Positions 35,101 through 50,100 of a stretch of DNA of 64,000 nucleotides are shown here, one piece after another (positions within the stretch are counted from its first letter, which is position 1; every line of letters starts with the position of its first letter). The translations under genes and the position numbers were made by a program. Under the pieces are notes generated by a model. The model was given only the letters and a program-made list of their open reading frames with translations, ran no database searches and had not been told where the DNA came from. Origin of the DNA: Paraescarpia echinospica (lineage: Eukaryota > Annelida > Polychaeta > Sabellida > Siboglinidae); the NCBI GenBank assembly GCA_020002185.1, contig CM034541.1, forward strand, positions 33,975,852-34,039,851, written 5' to 3'.

Positions 35101-38100
35101 TCCAAAGTAAGACAATTACTGATAAGATAGTTCAGGCACAGTCATTCATTCACCTGCTATCACACCTGTCATATAATTAGAAGATGACACCTCTCATAGT
35201 ATCTCTTGTCCTATAATTAGAAGAACTTGTCCAAAATAAAATCTGGACTATTTCTGGATACAATACAAAGACAGGTGTGTATTTATTTATGGAAAAAATG
35301 TGTCACGTGTCACAAACATTGACTGACTACTCTAACTTCAACAAAGGGCATTGATTATTCAATCTGTTTTAGGAATCTCATCTAGGTATTTATAACAGGA
35401 CATTTTATTACGTCTTCAGAATCCTTTCTTTACTAATTAATCTGAGTTTCCTTTTACATTTTAATTTTTTTTACCTGTATTGTGTAAAACAAATACCAGT
35501 GGCCCCTTATCAATATCCTTTACCTCACGGATCTCAGTTGAACTGCCTAACCCCTGGCTAAATATAATTGACATAGAGTATTTAATGAATCAGTAGTTTC
35601 TGGCTAATGGAAACAAAGTTTGACCAGTGTTATGCTGGCCACCCAGAAGCATGTTAACTTTCTATTTCATACCTCTAAAAAAATACTGCATGGCAAAGTG
35701 TCTGACTTTCAGGTCAACCCCATTTACCTACAACCCTAAAGTTTACATGAGGAAGAAAACCTAGATAAACATCATCACACTGACTGTGATGTACAGAACT
35801 CAAAACTGTGGTATCATACGGACTCATTTATGCAATCAAGAGATACCGTCCAAAGTGTTGGTCACAACCTCCTTGTGAAATGTCATATTTAAGTTAACTG
35901 TCACATCTAAAAAACTACTTATCCTATCTTTACCAAATTTGCAGTGTATCAAGTCTATATGAAAAGAAGGTCAGACATTAAATAAAAATAAATTTGCATA
36001 GTGGTAACCATGGTTAGCAGATAATATGATTCTTACTATTTGTTTATACATTTTTAAAACGTAACATAACATAAAACATTAATTTTATAAAATTATTACT
36101 TTTTTAAGCAAAACTACTTCATTGCACAACTACTTACATTACTTATGATAAATAAAAAAAACGCCAAAATTTTTATTCATTTTTTTCTGTGGGACTTTCC
36201 ACAAAAATACTACCATCAGAATTTTAAAGAATTATCTTGTTTCCATGGTTACCTTTTAATATATACATAATACACTGTACATTCAATCAAGCTACAAGTA
36301 GTTTTTTAGACATTCTAGTTAATTAAAACATTACATTTTACGAGGAGTGTGACAACTAATTATCGGAAAAAACATTCACCATCCATGCAGCCTTGCTTGC
36401 AGCTAACTTTTGTCTCAGACTGTGTGATTGGCTCTTCCCCGCACGCTGTCTCGATGACAGCGATAGGCTCCGAGTTACCCTGCCAAATGACGTCCTCGGC
36501 GTCATTGTCGAAGAAGACATACTTGACAGCAAGAATGGCTGCCAGACCCAGCGTGATGGAGTAGTCCAGGGGGGGAGACAAAGCCCTGAAGTAACATGAC
36601 ACATGTCACATGGTTCACATCACATGACGGCAACAGTAACATTACTTGAATAGCAGCCTCACAGAACAACGGAAGACACAAAAAAGTAAGTTCTTGTATA
36701 TCACAGTATCCAGTCCTTAGGACTGCTCAAAGCGCTTTACACTTTACTCCTTAGCAAACCTGTACAATCACTTTGACTTCTCTGGAAGCATCCAGCCACG
36801 CTGCAATTAATGTGCAAAGACTATTCGTATACAAATATCCATCACTGTCTACAGCCAAGTACTAATACAGCTGACAGAACTTAAAAGAATAAAGCTGGCA
36901 GAACACAGAGACTCACTTGAAACCTAAGAGTAATTTAGCAGATATTTTTTAAAACATTAAATACAGGTTAGCTGAGTCTCATTAACAATATGGTAGATGG
37001 CACCACAGTTGTTACTAGCTTCAACAACAACATGGTAGATGGCGCCACAAATGTACTAGTTTCACTATGAAATAAAGGGCACTGCCAATGTCTAATTTTG
37101 TCTATCACTAATTGACTACATGTGTACTAAAAACGCTAATCATCATTATTCTCTTCACTAAGTGACACATGGTGATTCCAAAGATAAACAGGTATGTGAT
37201 ATTCATTACAAACTCAACATTTTTACTACTAGTTTTGCCGAAACATTTAGGTCCGACATGAAATGGTGGTGGCCAATTAAATACCCACACACCACGTGCG
37301 AATGGCAGCCACAGAAAGCTAAACAGCTTCATTAATGTCATTCACCTCACAAATTCTCCAACTTACTTGTAGTCATTTCTGAGCAAAGCTCTGTGTTTTA
37401 GGTGACGGAGCCTTCTGAATGTAAACCTTCACTGATGAGCCGCTAGTTCTACTTTATAAAGCTTTATACGGAGAAACAGCCTTTCCTTTGCCACACCTTA
37501 TTCATTCAGTTAACAACACACGTAGCCACAGAGAGTCATTTATTCACGTGGTGGCCAGGACTCAGGTTTACGCTAACAGGTTGTTTAACAGAACTCTAAA
37601 GAACCAGAATGGACTGTCCGAAACAGTTGTCTGCAGCCATAATGGATACTATAAAAACTAGACTAGGCAGGCTCACCTGAAGTTCCTGTATTGCTTTCAC
37701 ATACGTCCCCATATTGACGTAATGACCTTCAGGTTCTTGCCAATTAATATATATGTGTGTCCCGCCACAGGGAACCGGGTGTTAAGTTGCAGGGTCTACT
37801 CTGGACACGGGCCAAAAATAGCTGTCTGTTCCATAAATGTTGTGGTTGTGGCAGAAGTACATAGCTTATAGTCTCATCTTTCAACATGTAGTTTATTATT
37901 TAAAAAATTTTTTTTTTATAAAATACGTGCATTTCCGAATCCAGATATTTTAGCAACAAATCAAAATTCTACTGAAGATATTTCAACAAATGAGGTATCA
38001 TTTTAAAGCTCACGGTCTGTGGAATTAAAGAAGAAACAGAACTAAATTTTAAAAATTTTGTAACAAAATAGTGGAACCTCCTTATTAAGGTCACCTTTGG

Positions 38101-41100
38101 GACTGAGCTAGTGATCTGAATAGCAAGGTAACTGTATTAGCAGGATGAATATCCTACTATTTACTGTATGTGGAAATAATCTGGGACTGTTCAAGGGTGA
38201 CCTTAATTGCAAAGTGGCTGTATTACCGAGGTGACTGTAAAGCGAGGTTCTCACTGTGCCCTCTGTTGCAGCAGGTCACATTCAGACTTAGACAACAATG
38301 AACTCACTTCAGGAGGTAGAACTGTATTGTTCCAAGTATAGTAAAGTGTAGGACATTGATCCCTCTAATACTGTCACCTCGTTAATCAATCACATACGCC
38401 CAGTCCCAAGGGGGACCTTAATTGTGAGGTTCCACTTTACAGACATAGACAATGATGCACTCACTTCAGGAGGTAGAACTGTATTGTTCCAAGTATAGTA
38501 AAGTGTAGGATATTGATCCCTCTAATACTGTCACCTCGTTAATCAATCACATACGCCCAGTCCCAAGGGGACCTTAATTGTGAGGTTCCACTTTACAGAC
38601 ATAGACAATGATGCACTCACTTCAGGAGGTAGAACTGTATTGTTCCAAGTTTAGTAAAGTGTAGGATATTGATCCCTCTAATACTGTCACCTTGTTAATC
38701 AATCACATACGCCCAGTCCCAAGGGGACCTTAATTGTGAGGTTCCACTTTACAGACATAGACAATGATGCACTCACTTCAGGAGGTAGAACTGTTTTGTT
38801 CCAAGTTTAGTAAAGTGTAGGATATTGATCCCTCTAATACTGTCACCTTGTTAATCAATCACATACGCCCAGTCCCAAGGGGGACCTTAATTGTGAGGTT
38901 CCACTTTACAGACATAGACAATGATGCACTCACTTCAGGAGGTAGAACTGTATTGTTCCAAGTATAGTAAAGTGTAGGATATTGATCCCTCTAATACTGT
39001 CACCTTGTTAATCAATCACATACGCCCAGTCCCAAGGGGACCTTAATTGTGAGGTTCCACTTTACAGACATAGACAATGATGCACTCACTTCTGGAGGTA
39101 GAACTGTTTTGTTTCAAGTTTAGTAAAGTGTAGGATATTGATCCCTCTAATGCTGTCACCTTGTTAATCAATCACATACGCCCAGTCCCAAGGGGACCTT
39201 AATTGTGAGGTTCCACTTTACAGACATAGACAATGATGCACTCACTTCAGGAGGTAGAACTGTTTTGTTCCAAGTATAGTAAAGTGTAGGACATTGATCC
39301 CTCTAATTCTGTCACCTCGTTAATCAATCACATACGCCCAGTCCCAAGGGGACCTTAATTGTGAGGTTCCACTTTACAGACATAGACAATGATGCACTCA
39401 CTTCAGGAGGTAGAACTGTATTGTTCCAAGTATAGTAAAGTGTAGGACATTGATCCCTCTAATACTGTCACCTCGTTAATCAATCACATACGCCCAGTCC
39501 CAAGGGGACCTTAATTGTGAGGTTCCACTTTACAGACATAGACAACGATGCACTCACTTCAGGAGGTAGAACTGTACTGTTCCAAGTATAGTAAAGTGTA
39601 GGACATTGATCCCTCTAATACTGTCACCTCGTTAATCAATCACATATGCCCAGTCACAAGGGGACCTTAATTGTGAGGTTCGACTTTACAGACATAGACA
39701 ATGATGCACTCACTTCAGGAGGTAGAACTGTTTTGTTCCAAGTATAGTAAATTGTAGGACATTGATCCCTCTAATACTGTCACCTCGTTAATCAATCACA
39801 TACGCGCAGTCCCAAGGGGACCTTAATTGTGAGGTTCCACTTTACAGACATAGACAACGATGCACTCACTTCAGGAGGTAGAACTGTTTTGTTCCAAGTA
39901 TAGTAAAGTGTAGGATATTGATCCCTCTAATACTGCCACCTCGTTAATCAATCACATACGCCCAGTCCCAAGGGGACCTTAATTGTGAGGTTCCACTTTA
40001 CAGACATAGACAACGATGCACTCACTTCAGGAGGTAGAACTGCCAGAGAGGGATGTCAGGACTGAGGTCCTGGGAGACACTCTTGGAGAGCAGGAAGTCG
40101 TCCTGGGGGTGAGTGGCCGCAGCTACCCACCGACTGTGGGCGTGGACCAGTACAAGACCCGCCGACTGCAACAGACAGACACACCAACTCTATAGCTCAG
40201 CTCTATCTAGACATCCATCCATCTGCCTTATGGACGGGCTCAGTTTGTGGAAATTTGAGGAGCAAGAAACATTACTGACACTCACTGTTATTTAGGTCCA
40301 TTACGCTTTTAAAAATGTGTGTCAATGTTGAAACAATAAAGGCAGCTGATACTGAAATAAGAAGACAGCGTCGACAAGAGCGAGCGAACACACTAGATAA
40401 CTGCCCCAACAGGACAGCAGCTGTCAACGACTCCAAGTTCATATGCGGACACTATGCAAGCTTGTCAACAGACAATAACAAAACATGCAAACAAACGGGA
40501 TGATGGATGTCATTCTTGAAAACGAGGTGATCACCGATGATGATGAATTTATGTACATACCGTATTCGTTCTAATTAGCGTACATGCCCTAATTAGCGTA
40601 CACCCCATTTTTGGCGATGTCGGGAATCCGTAATGCAATGTCCTCTCCCCCGATATCAAATTACTGTGACATCTGACGATCTTTAGTTTTACATAACATT
40701 TTTTCACACATATCTGCAGACTTTGCAGCGTTCTTGTATCCTCTTGACCACGCGTGAATATATAAATAGCTGGTAACACAAAGCAATCTACATTAATAGT
40801 ACTAAACACGTAGTATATTCCAATGTTTGATCGAAAGGTGAATGTATCCAACTCAGACGACACGCTTACTTATTAGCACCCAAACAGCGAGACAATGGTG
40901 CCACCTGGCGAATATACAGGTAGCTATGTAGTAAGGGACCAGTTAGTATTTATTCTCTTGCAATAGGCAGTTTCGTTGTGGCTGAGCGGAGCAACCGAGT
41001 ATTCAAAAAATATTGTCTTGGACTTGGTTGAATACAAAATATCTGGGATAATACAAACAGAATATATTGATAAATGGTCACAAAACTATTATGTTACGAT

Positions 41101-44100
41101 AAGAATGCAAAGGTCTTAGCGCACTTTTGAGGCGTAAATAGCACCCTGGTTAGCTGGTATGCATCAACATATGCTGCTATGTCGCTCATTTTATGCGCGC
41201 GATGTGGTAACGCACGACCGCAAACTAGCACAAACATGGTCGTATTTTCGTATTATAAATATGCCTGGGATGATGTTGAATGATGGAACTAGTGCACTGA
41301 GGTATCAAAGTTAGGCAAAACTCAAGTTATAATGGCGAAATCGAGATGGGTCCAGATTCGACACAAGTGCTGCGCTTGCTTGCCGGCGATCGATGCTGGA
41401 TTCGCTTGCTGGCGTCATCGTCCACTTGCTCGCCGGTCAGCGATGCCGGACTCGCTGTAGTCCGCTTGCTTGCTGCTCGAACGTTACTTTTTTTATACAG
41501 TAATCGTTTGTACATCGGATGGAATTAGCCAGGTGCAGTTAAGTCTGCTCTTGCATCAACCAAGTGACCAACTCGGCCGGCAACGACGTTGTGCCTATTT
41601 AAACTTGGTTCATTTGGGTGTACGCTTAATAGACGATTTTTTTTTACATATTTCAGCGTCTCTAATATTTGCTAAGCGTACTGCTTAATAGAATGAAAAC
41701 GGTATATGTATCTCCCATCTGGGGAAGAGCCTCCCAACTGCAGTGAGGAGGTGGACTCACCATGATGATCTTGACGCGCTGGGTGACGGGGTTGGGTTTC
41801 TGCTCCTCCTCATCCTGGAGCACTCGCGCCAGTTGCTTCAGCTGCCAGCACGGACGGCCCTGGTTCTTCTCCCGGGACAACTGGCAACACACACTGACTG
41901 TACACACACAAGGCAACACACACGACAACACACACTGACTGTACACACACAAGGCAACACACACGGCAACACACACTGACTGTACACACACAAGGCAACA
42001 CACACGGCAACACACACTGACTGTACACACACACGGCAACACACACTGACTGTACACACACAAGGCAACACACACGGCAACACACACTGACTGTAAACAC
42101 ACAAGGCAACACACACCGACTGTACACACACACGGCAACACACACGGCAACACACACACAAGGCAACACACACGGCAACACACACTGACTGTACACAAAC
42201 ACGGCAACACACACGGCAACACACACTGACTGTACACACACACGGCAACACACACTGACTGTACACACACAAGGCAACACACACGGCAACACACACTGAC
42301 TGTAAACACACAAGGCAACACACAAGGCAACACACACACGGCAACACACACTAACTGTACACACACAAGGCAACACACACGGCAACACACACTGACTGTA
42401 CACACACAAGGCAACACACACGGCAACACACACTGACTGTACACACACACGGCAACACACACCGACTGTACACACACAAGGCAACACACACGGCAACACA
42501 CACTGACTGTACACACACAAGGCAACACACACATGGCAATACACACTGACTGTACACACACAAGGCAACACACACGGCAACACACACTGACTGTACACAC
42601 ACAAGGCAACACACACGGCAACACACACTGACTGTAAACACACAAGGCAACACACAAGGCAACACACACACGGCAACACACACTAAATGTACACACACAA
42701 GGCAACACACATGGCAACACACACTGACTTTACACAAACACGGCAACACACACGGCAACACACACTGACTGTACACACACACGGCAACACACACTGACTG
42801 TACACACACAAGGCAACACACACGGCAACACACACTGACTGTACACACACACGGCAACACACACTGACTGTACACACACAAGGCAACACACACGGCAACA
42901 CACACTGACTGTAAACACACAAGGCAACACACACAACACACACACGGCAACACACACTAACTGTACACACACAAGGCAACACACACGGCAACACACACTG
43001 ACTGTACACACACAAGGCAACACACACGGCAACACACACTGACTGTACCCACACAAGGCAACACACACTGACTGTACACACACAAGGCAACACACACGGC
43101 AACACACACTGACTGTACACACACAAGGCAACACACACATGGCAATACACACTGACTGTACACACACAAGGCAACACACACGGCAACACACACTGACTGT
43201 ACACACACAAGGCAACACACACAACACACATTTCAACACACCCACACACTGCGACACACACAAACGCAAGCACACACACACACACACCCACACCGACTCA
43301 CTGATACACACACACACCCACCCGCCCACTTGCACACACACACACACATACACTGCAACACAACGCACATGCACGCACGCACACACAAACACACTGCACG
43401 TACACCACTTTCACTACACACGCTGCATATACATTACCATCACCGCACACACACACTATCTATTCAAGACTACACTTGATCTTGTATCTATCTGACACCA
43501 CCGCCCCTCCTTGGAATAAGTACATACATTTCAGCCAACCACCCAACACTCACTTTGGTGCCTTAGTGAAACTACCACTAACCTCGAGCACGAGAGCAAG
43601 GCATGCTGGGTAAAACGTCATGAAGGCGAGGTAGTTGGCAATGACAGAGAGACAGCCAAAGCAGCACATGATCTCGAGTTGTTTCACACCAGACAGCAGA
43701 CCAACGCCAATGACCAGTGTCTCAACAATTGCGTCCAGTGTGATGGTTGGACCAAGGATGGCCATGCCGCGGCCAATGTTGTCCACCACCTCGTCCTGGG
43801 TATAACACCAGCATTATTACACACACACAACAGGTCTGACCTGGTGAACAACACCAGCAGGATATTATCACATACACCAACTGATCCTACAAACAACGTA
43901 CACACATACACTCGGCGAAATATATTACTTAACATGATGAGTGAAATAGCTAAACACTAATGTCATATGTCGGACCGGGGTGAGATGGGTGAGAACCCTG
44001 GTTGAATGCTACCTGGGAGTGGCACCAAAAATGATGACATTTATCTGTTATGAACTTCTACGAAAACATTGTGGCGTAAGTTCAACAGATAGAAGCATCT

Positions 44101-47100
44101 CGGCTACCTGACATACAGATCAAATGTATAGAGTAACGTATAACATTGTGGCGTAAGTTCAACAGATAGAAGCATCTCGGCTACCTGACATACAGATCAA
44201 ATGTATAGAGTAACGTATAACATTGTGGCGTAAGTTCAACAGATAGAAGCATCTCGGCTACCTGACATACAGATCAAATGTATAGAGTAACGCATAACAT
44301 GGTTCAGGTATATGAAGTCTTAATGACGTCACCATAGGATACTGAAATGTTAATTATGACATGACTGGAAAGAATATTCAAATACCTTTTCAATGATACC
44401 TCATTTGCCATAGTTTGGAAGATCTGGATTGCTGAAATGGACTACTATTCATATACCATTCACACTTAACAGAAAGTAACACCTACAAAAAATGACACCA
44501 CAATTTGAGATGCCATACTATCATTGTTCTAGTAGGTTCATTACACTATCCCGTCACGTCAGACCTCTCATTTAGAATTTGCTTATTTGAGACCCTAAAG
44601 AAACCACTTTCTGAGTTAACACTAACGTGCTCCACATTTGTGCTTGAGAAAGCCTATGCCAAATATTCATAACAAATATTTATAATTGTTTACGAAAACA
44701 GTGCAAACCTGGGATGTGGAGCTGAGGGCAAATCTTGCGAGTGCGCTCGCTTTAGAGAGGTCAACCAGTAGCAGGAAGAAAGGAAGAGCCTCACTGAAAC
44801 AAACAGGTCGCTCCAGTCAGGACATGATAACAGCAGGTCTCACTTGTACACAAAAATGTAGACTGTCAAGATGTTTATTCTCAGGGCTCCCGTTGGCATA
44901 ATATTATGCGTATATACGCACGATTTTTGGCATTTCACGCATTACTTTGGAGACCATTGCGTGAATCTACGCATCGACAGTTACGTATATTTTTAACCTG
45001 TCCTGTTGCACGCAGTCGGGGTTCGCCCCACCAGAAAATTGCATTAGCAAAAAATTTATGATAGTGGGTGAAATCTTGCGAACATCGGTCTGGAAATGGA
45101 TATATTTTACTAGCGATCTGATTGGCCTTGTGCGCACGCTCACCGCGACCTGGACACACGTAGCGCCTGAATTTTCAACGTCGGAAAACAACCGAGTTAT
45201 TACGAATATTTATGCAAGAAGCATTCGAGATGAGTCATGTAACAAATCAACATAGCGTATGCTGCGAGCCTTGTCCAGGGAGTTTTGTAAAAGTCGTAGT
45301 CGTACATCATCGTAGCAATCGCAAAACCTCGCCGTGGCACAAACACGTTACGTTTTTGTAAATAGTGATCGCTATAAGATAGTAAGTGTATTCTTTGTTG
45401 TGAAGAAGTTTGGAAGTTCTACGATTACGTGGTTATTTTTCGTGTTGTGATTATAATATCGGTCTGAAAAAAACGATCACCGAGTTTACTTTTTTAAATT
45501 AAAAAAAGAAACTTATTAAATTTCTTGACAATGCGTGGTGCTGCATATAATAGTATTATATAACTACAGCAGTGTTGTATTAATACAAGTATACACACAC
45601 CTACATAAGTACATCACAGATAACCACTACCGTGATGATTCTACGTGTTCGGACACCAAGTGCTTCATGTCTGAATAAACTCGGTGAGTGATAAATCACT
45701 CGCCTAAACATGCCAAATAAATTAGGTGAGCGATTTATTAGTTTTGTTTTAATCCGTTTGGTGGCATTCGCGTTTGTCCATCAGTCGTACAATGGTGTAT
45801 TTAATATATCGCTATGGCGGTATCCATCACATAAGGTTAATTCAAGTAGGTTAATTTGGGACGACAAGTGTTGGCAATAATGTTGCATGCTGATAATACA
45901 TTTAACACAGGAAGTACTAGTGATGATGCAGTATAGTCTGGTGAAGCGAGCAATTCTAACAAATAGCGCGAGTGATAAATAACTCCCTAGATGAATGTTT
46001 AGTGGGTGAGGAAGGAAGCGAGAGTGATTGCCCTGGACACTATACAAGAATAAAATATGTTTTGTTGTCTGAAAACATACAACCACCATGTACTGTGTGT
46101 ATTCGGACACATAAAATAAAAGGTTTCTCAAAACATACAGTGCAGAAAGTAATAATTTTGTATATTTTTATGGTGTCTAAAAACATAGAGATCGAATACA
46201 CAGTCATTACGGTATACAAAACCATAATTTTTGTTCATTCCTTTTACTCTTAAAACAAATAGCTGTCAGTTACTACTGTTAAGACAAACTGTTGCTAGTG
46301 CAGCAGTGAGTGAGAACAGACAGGGCTACTCACTTGAGGCCAGTCAAGTCACTGCCAACGAGGTTGATGACTGCCACACTGAAGACAAAGCTGGAGAATA
46401 TTGTGAAGACACCCGCAATGCCTGAAACACACATGTGGACCCTTAAACAACTGGTCAACACACACACATGGACTTAGAAATCACTGGACAACACACAGTG
46501 TCACACGCATGCACGCACGCATGCACACACGCACGCACACACACAGCATCAACATGCACACTTAACCATTTACCATTGGGGTGAGTCTCCCTGCCAAATG
46601 TGTAGAGCTAAACTCTTGTCATTAATAGAACAGAAAGAGTTATATTACTACAATATTACAAATGCAACATGTTTTTTCTCCGGAACAAATGTCTCCCTTT
46701 CTACGAAGAATGATGACCTGACGGGTACCACATTGAAACAGTCACACACATCAAGATTGAGCCTCCTGAATGAGTCAACTGCCACACCTACCTAACAGGT
46801 ACTTGGAGCCGAGCTTACGCAGTTTCCTAAACTGTAGGTAGACATACATGACGGCTAGACAGCGAGTGATCGCGAGAATAATTACATCAGAGCTCTTTAC
46901 ATCCTGCAACATAAGAGCACAGATTCATTTATCCGATCATGTAGATCAGTCATCACGTACATGTAACTATTGAGTTCCTTTAAAGTGTTGGGTGCAACAT
47001 GGGGTTATACGCCCCGCGAATCCTTGAGACCTACTCCTACACTACAAACATCTTAGCTTTACAAAGGTTGATGTTGTTGACGATAAAAAGATGACAGTGT

Positions 47101-50100
47101 GTACCTTTACTTGACATGTAGGAGATGGGTGAAACAAACACTGACCGACAAGGAATATTTGCTCGCTTTCATCTCAACAGCTTACTTAGAAAACTTCTAC
47201 ATAAACAACCATTTTGAAAATCAGGGACCTTGCACCCTATTGATAAATATATATATACATATTACAGTGATTCCAAGAAATCCTAAAAATAAACATTGCT
47301 GTTCAATTGAACATGGAGAGAATACCTAAATATCCTGTCCGTTTGCCGTGCTGACAAGGAGTACAAACATTAGTGGATGTTTACATTGAGAAACTGTCAG
47401 ACAGGTAGCTGGAGTCTACCTGTCCACGGTGCACATGTGCTCACAAGCCAGAAACTACCCTGTACTACATGTTATATATCTGACTGATAAGCTCCAGTGC
47501 CAGTGCCACCACTGTGATGTGCACACATGAGCTCCAGTGCCAGTGCCACCACTGTGATGTGCACACATGAGCTCCAGTGCCAGTGCCACCACTGTGATGT
47601 GCACACATGAGCTCCAGTGCCATCCATGTGCACACATGCACTCCAGTGCCAGTGCCACCACTGTGATGTGCACACATGAGCTCCAGTGCCAGTGACTGCT
47701 CCAGTGCCAGTGCCACCACTGTGATGTGCACACATGAGCTCCAGTGCCAGTGCCACCACTGTGATGTGCACACATGAGCTCCAGTGCCAGTGCCACCACT
47801 GTGATGTGCACACATGAGCTCCAGTGCCAGTGCCACCACTGTGATGTGCACACATGAGCTCCAGTGCCAGTGCCATCACTGTCATGTGCACACATGAGCT
47901 CCAGTGCCAGTGCCACCACTGTGATGTGCACACATGAGCTCCAGTGCCAGTGCCACCACTGTCATGTGCACACATGAGCTCCAATGCCAGTGCCCCCACT
48001 GTCATGTGCACACATGAGCTCCAGTGCCAGTGCCATCAGTGTCATGTTCACACATGAGCTCCAGTGCCAGTGCCACCACTGTCATGTGCACACATGAGCT
48101 CCAGTGTCACCACTGTCATGTGCACACATGAGCTCCAGTGTCACCACTGTCATGTGCACACATGAGCTCCAGTGCCAGTGCCACCACTGTCATGTGCACA
48201 CATGAGCTCCAGTGCCAGTGCCACCACTGTCATGTGCACACATGAGCTCCAGTGCCAGTGCCACCACTGTCATGTGCACACATGAGCTCCAGTGTCACCA
48301 CTGTCATGTGCACACATGAGCTCCAGTGTCACCACTGTCATGTGCACACATGAGCTCCAGTGCCAGTGCCACCACTGTCATGTGCACACATGAGCTCCAG
48401 TGCCAGTGCCACCACTGTCATGTGCACACATGAACTCCAGTACCAGTGTCACCATTGTCATGTGCACACATGAGCTCCAGTGCCAGTGCCACCACTGTCA
48501 TGTGCACACATGAGCTCCAGTGCCACCACTGTCATGTGCACACATGAGCTCCAGTGCCACCACTGTCATGTGCACACATGAGCTCCAGTGCCAGTGCCAT
48601 CACTGTCATGTGCACACATGAGCTCCATTGCCAGTGCCACCACTGTCATGTGCACACATGAGCTCCAGTACCAGTGCCACCACTGTCATGTGCACACATG
48701 AGCTCCAGTGCCACCACTGTCATGTGCACACATGAGCTCCAGTGCCACCACTGTCATGTGCACACATGAGCTCCAGTGCCAGTGCCACCACTGTCATGTG
48801 CACACATGAGCATCAGTGCCAGTGCCACCACTGTCATGTGCACATGTGTAGATTTGATGTTTTCAAGTAGCATTGTCAACTGGCATAAATTTAGTTAGTT
48901 TTACTGCTTTTGCTTGCATGAATGTTATCCCTGGGTGTGCTTGCATGAATGTTATCCCTGGGTGTGCTTGCATGAATGTTATCCCTGGGTGTGCTTGCAT
49001 GAATGTTATCCCTGGGTGTGCTTGCATGAATGTTATCCCTGGGTGTGCTTGCATGAATGTTATCCCTGGGTGTGCTTGCATGAATGTTATGTCTGGGTGT
49101 GCTTGCATGAATGTTATCCCTGGGTGTGCTTGCATGAATGTTATCCCTGGGTGTGCTTGCATGAATGTTATGTATGGGTGTGCTTGCATGAATGTTACGT
49201 CTGGGTGTGCTTGCATGAATGTTACGTCTGGGTGTGCTTGCATGAATGTTACGCCTGTGTGTGCTTGCATGAATGTTATGCCTGTGTGTGCTTGCATGAA
49301 TGTTATGCTTGGGTGTGCCTGGGTGTGCTTGCATGAATGTTATGCCTGGGTGTGCTTGCATGAATGTTATGCCTGGGTGTGCTTGCATGAATGTTATCCC
49401 TGGGTGTGCTTGCATGAATGTTATGTCTGGGTGTGCTTGCATGAATGTTATGTCTGGGTGTGCTTGCATGAATGTTATGTCTGGGTGTGCTTGCATGAAT
49501 GTTATGTCTGGGTGTGCTTGCATGAATGTTATGTCTGGGTGTGCTTGCATGAATGTTATGCCTTGGTGTGCTTGCATGAATGTTATGCCTGGGTGTGATT
49601 GCATGAATGTTATGTATGGGTGTGCTTGCATGAATGTTATGCCTGGGTGTGCTTGCATGAATGTTATGTCTGGGTGTGCTTGCATGAATGTTATGCCTGG
49701 GTGTGCTTGCATGAATGTTATGTCTGGGCGTGCTTGCATGAATGTTATGCCTGGGTGTGCTTGCATGAATGTTATGCCTGGGTGTGCTTGCATGAATGTT
49801 ATGTCCGGGTGTGCTTGCATGAATGTTATGTCTGGGTGTGCCTGCATGAATGTTATGTCTGGGTGTGCTTGCATGAATGTTATGTCTGGGTGTGCTTGCA
49901 TGAATGTTATGTCTGGGTGTGCTTGCATGAATGTTATGCCTGGGTGTGCTTGCATGAATGTTATGCCTGGGTGTGCTTGCATGAATGTTATCCCTGGGTG
50001 TGCTTGCATGAATGTTATCTGGGTGTGCTTGCATGAATGTTATGTCTGGGTGTGCTTGCATGAATGTTATGCCTGGGTGTGCTTGCATGAATGTTATGCC

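Noticed and set aside
41662..43392. Cys/Val-rich frames of up to about 350 codons on the minus strand
   Set aside because: Translation of the CA-rich array; only 41761-41880 within them is a real HMGCR exon.
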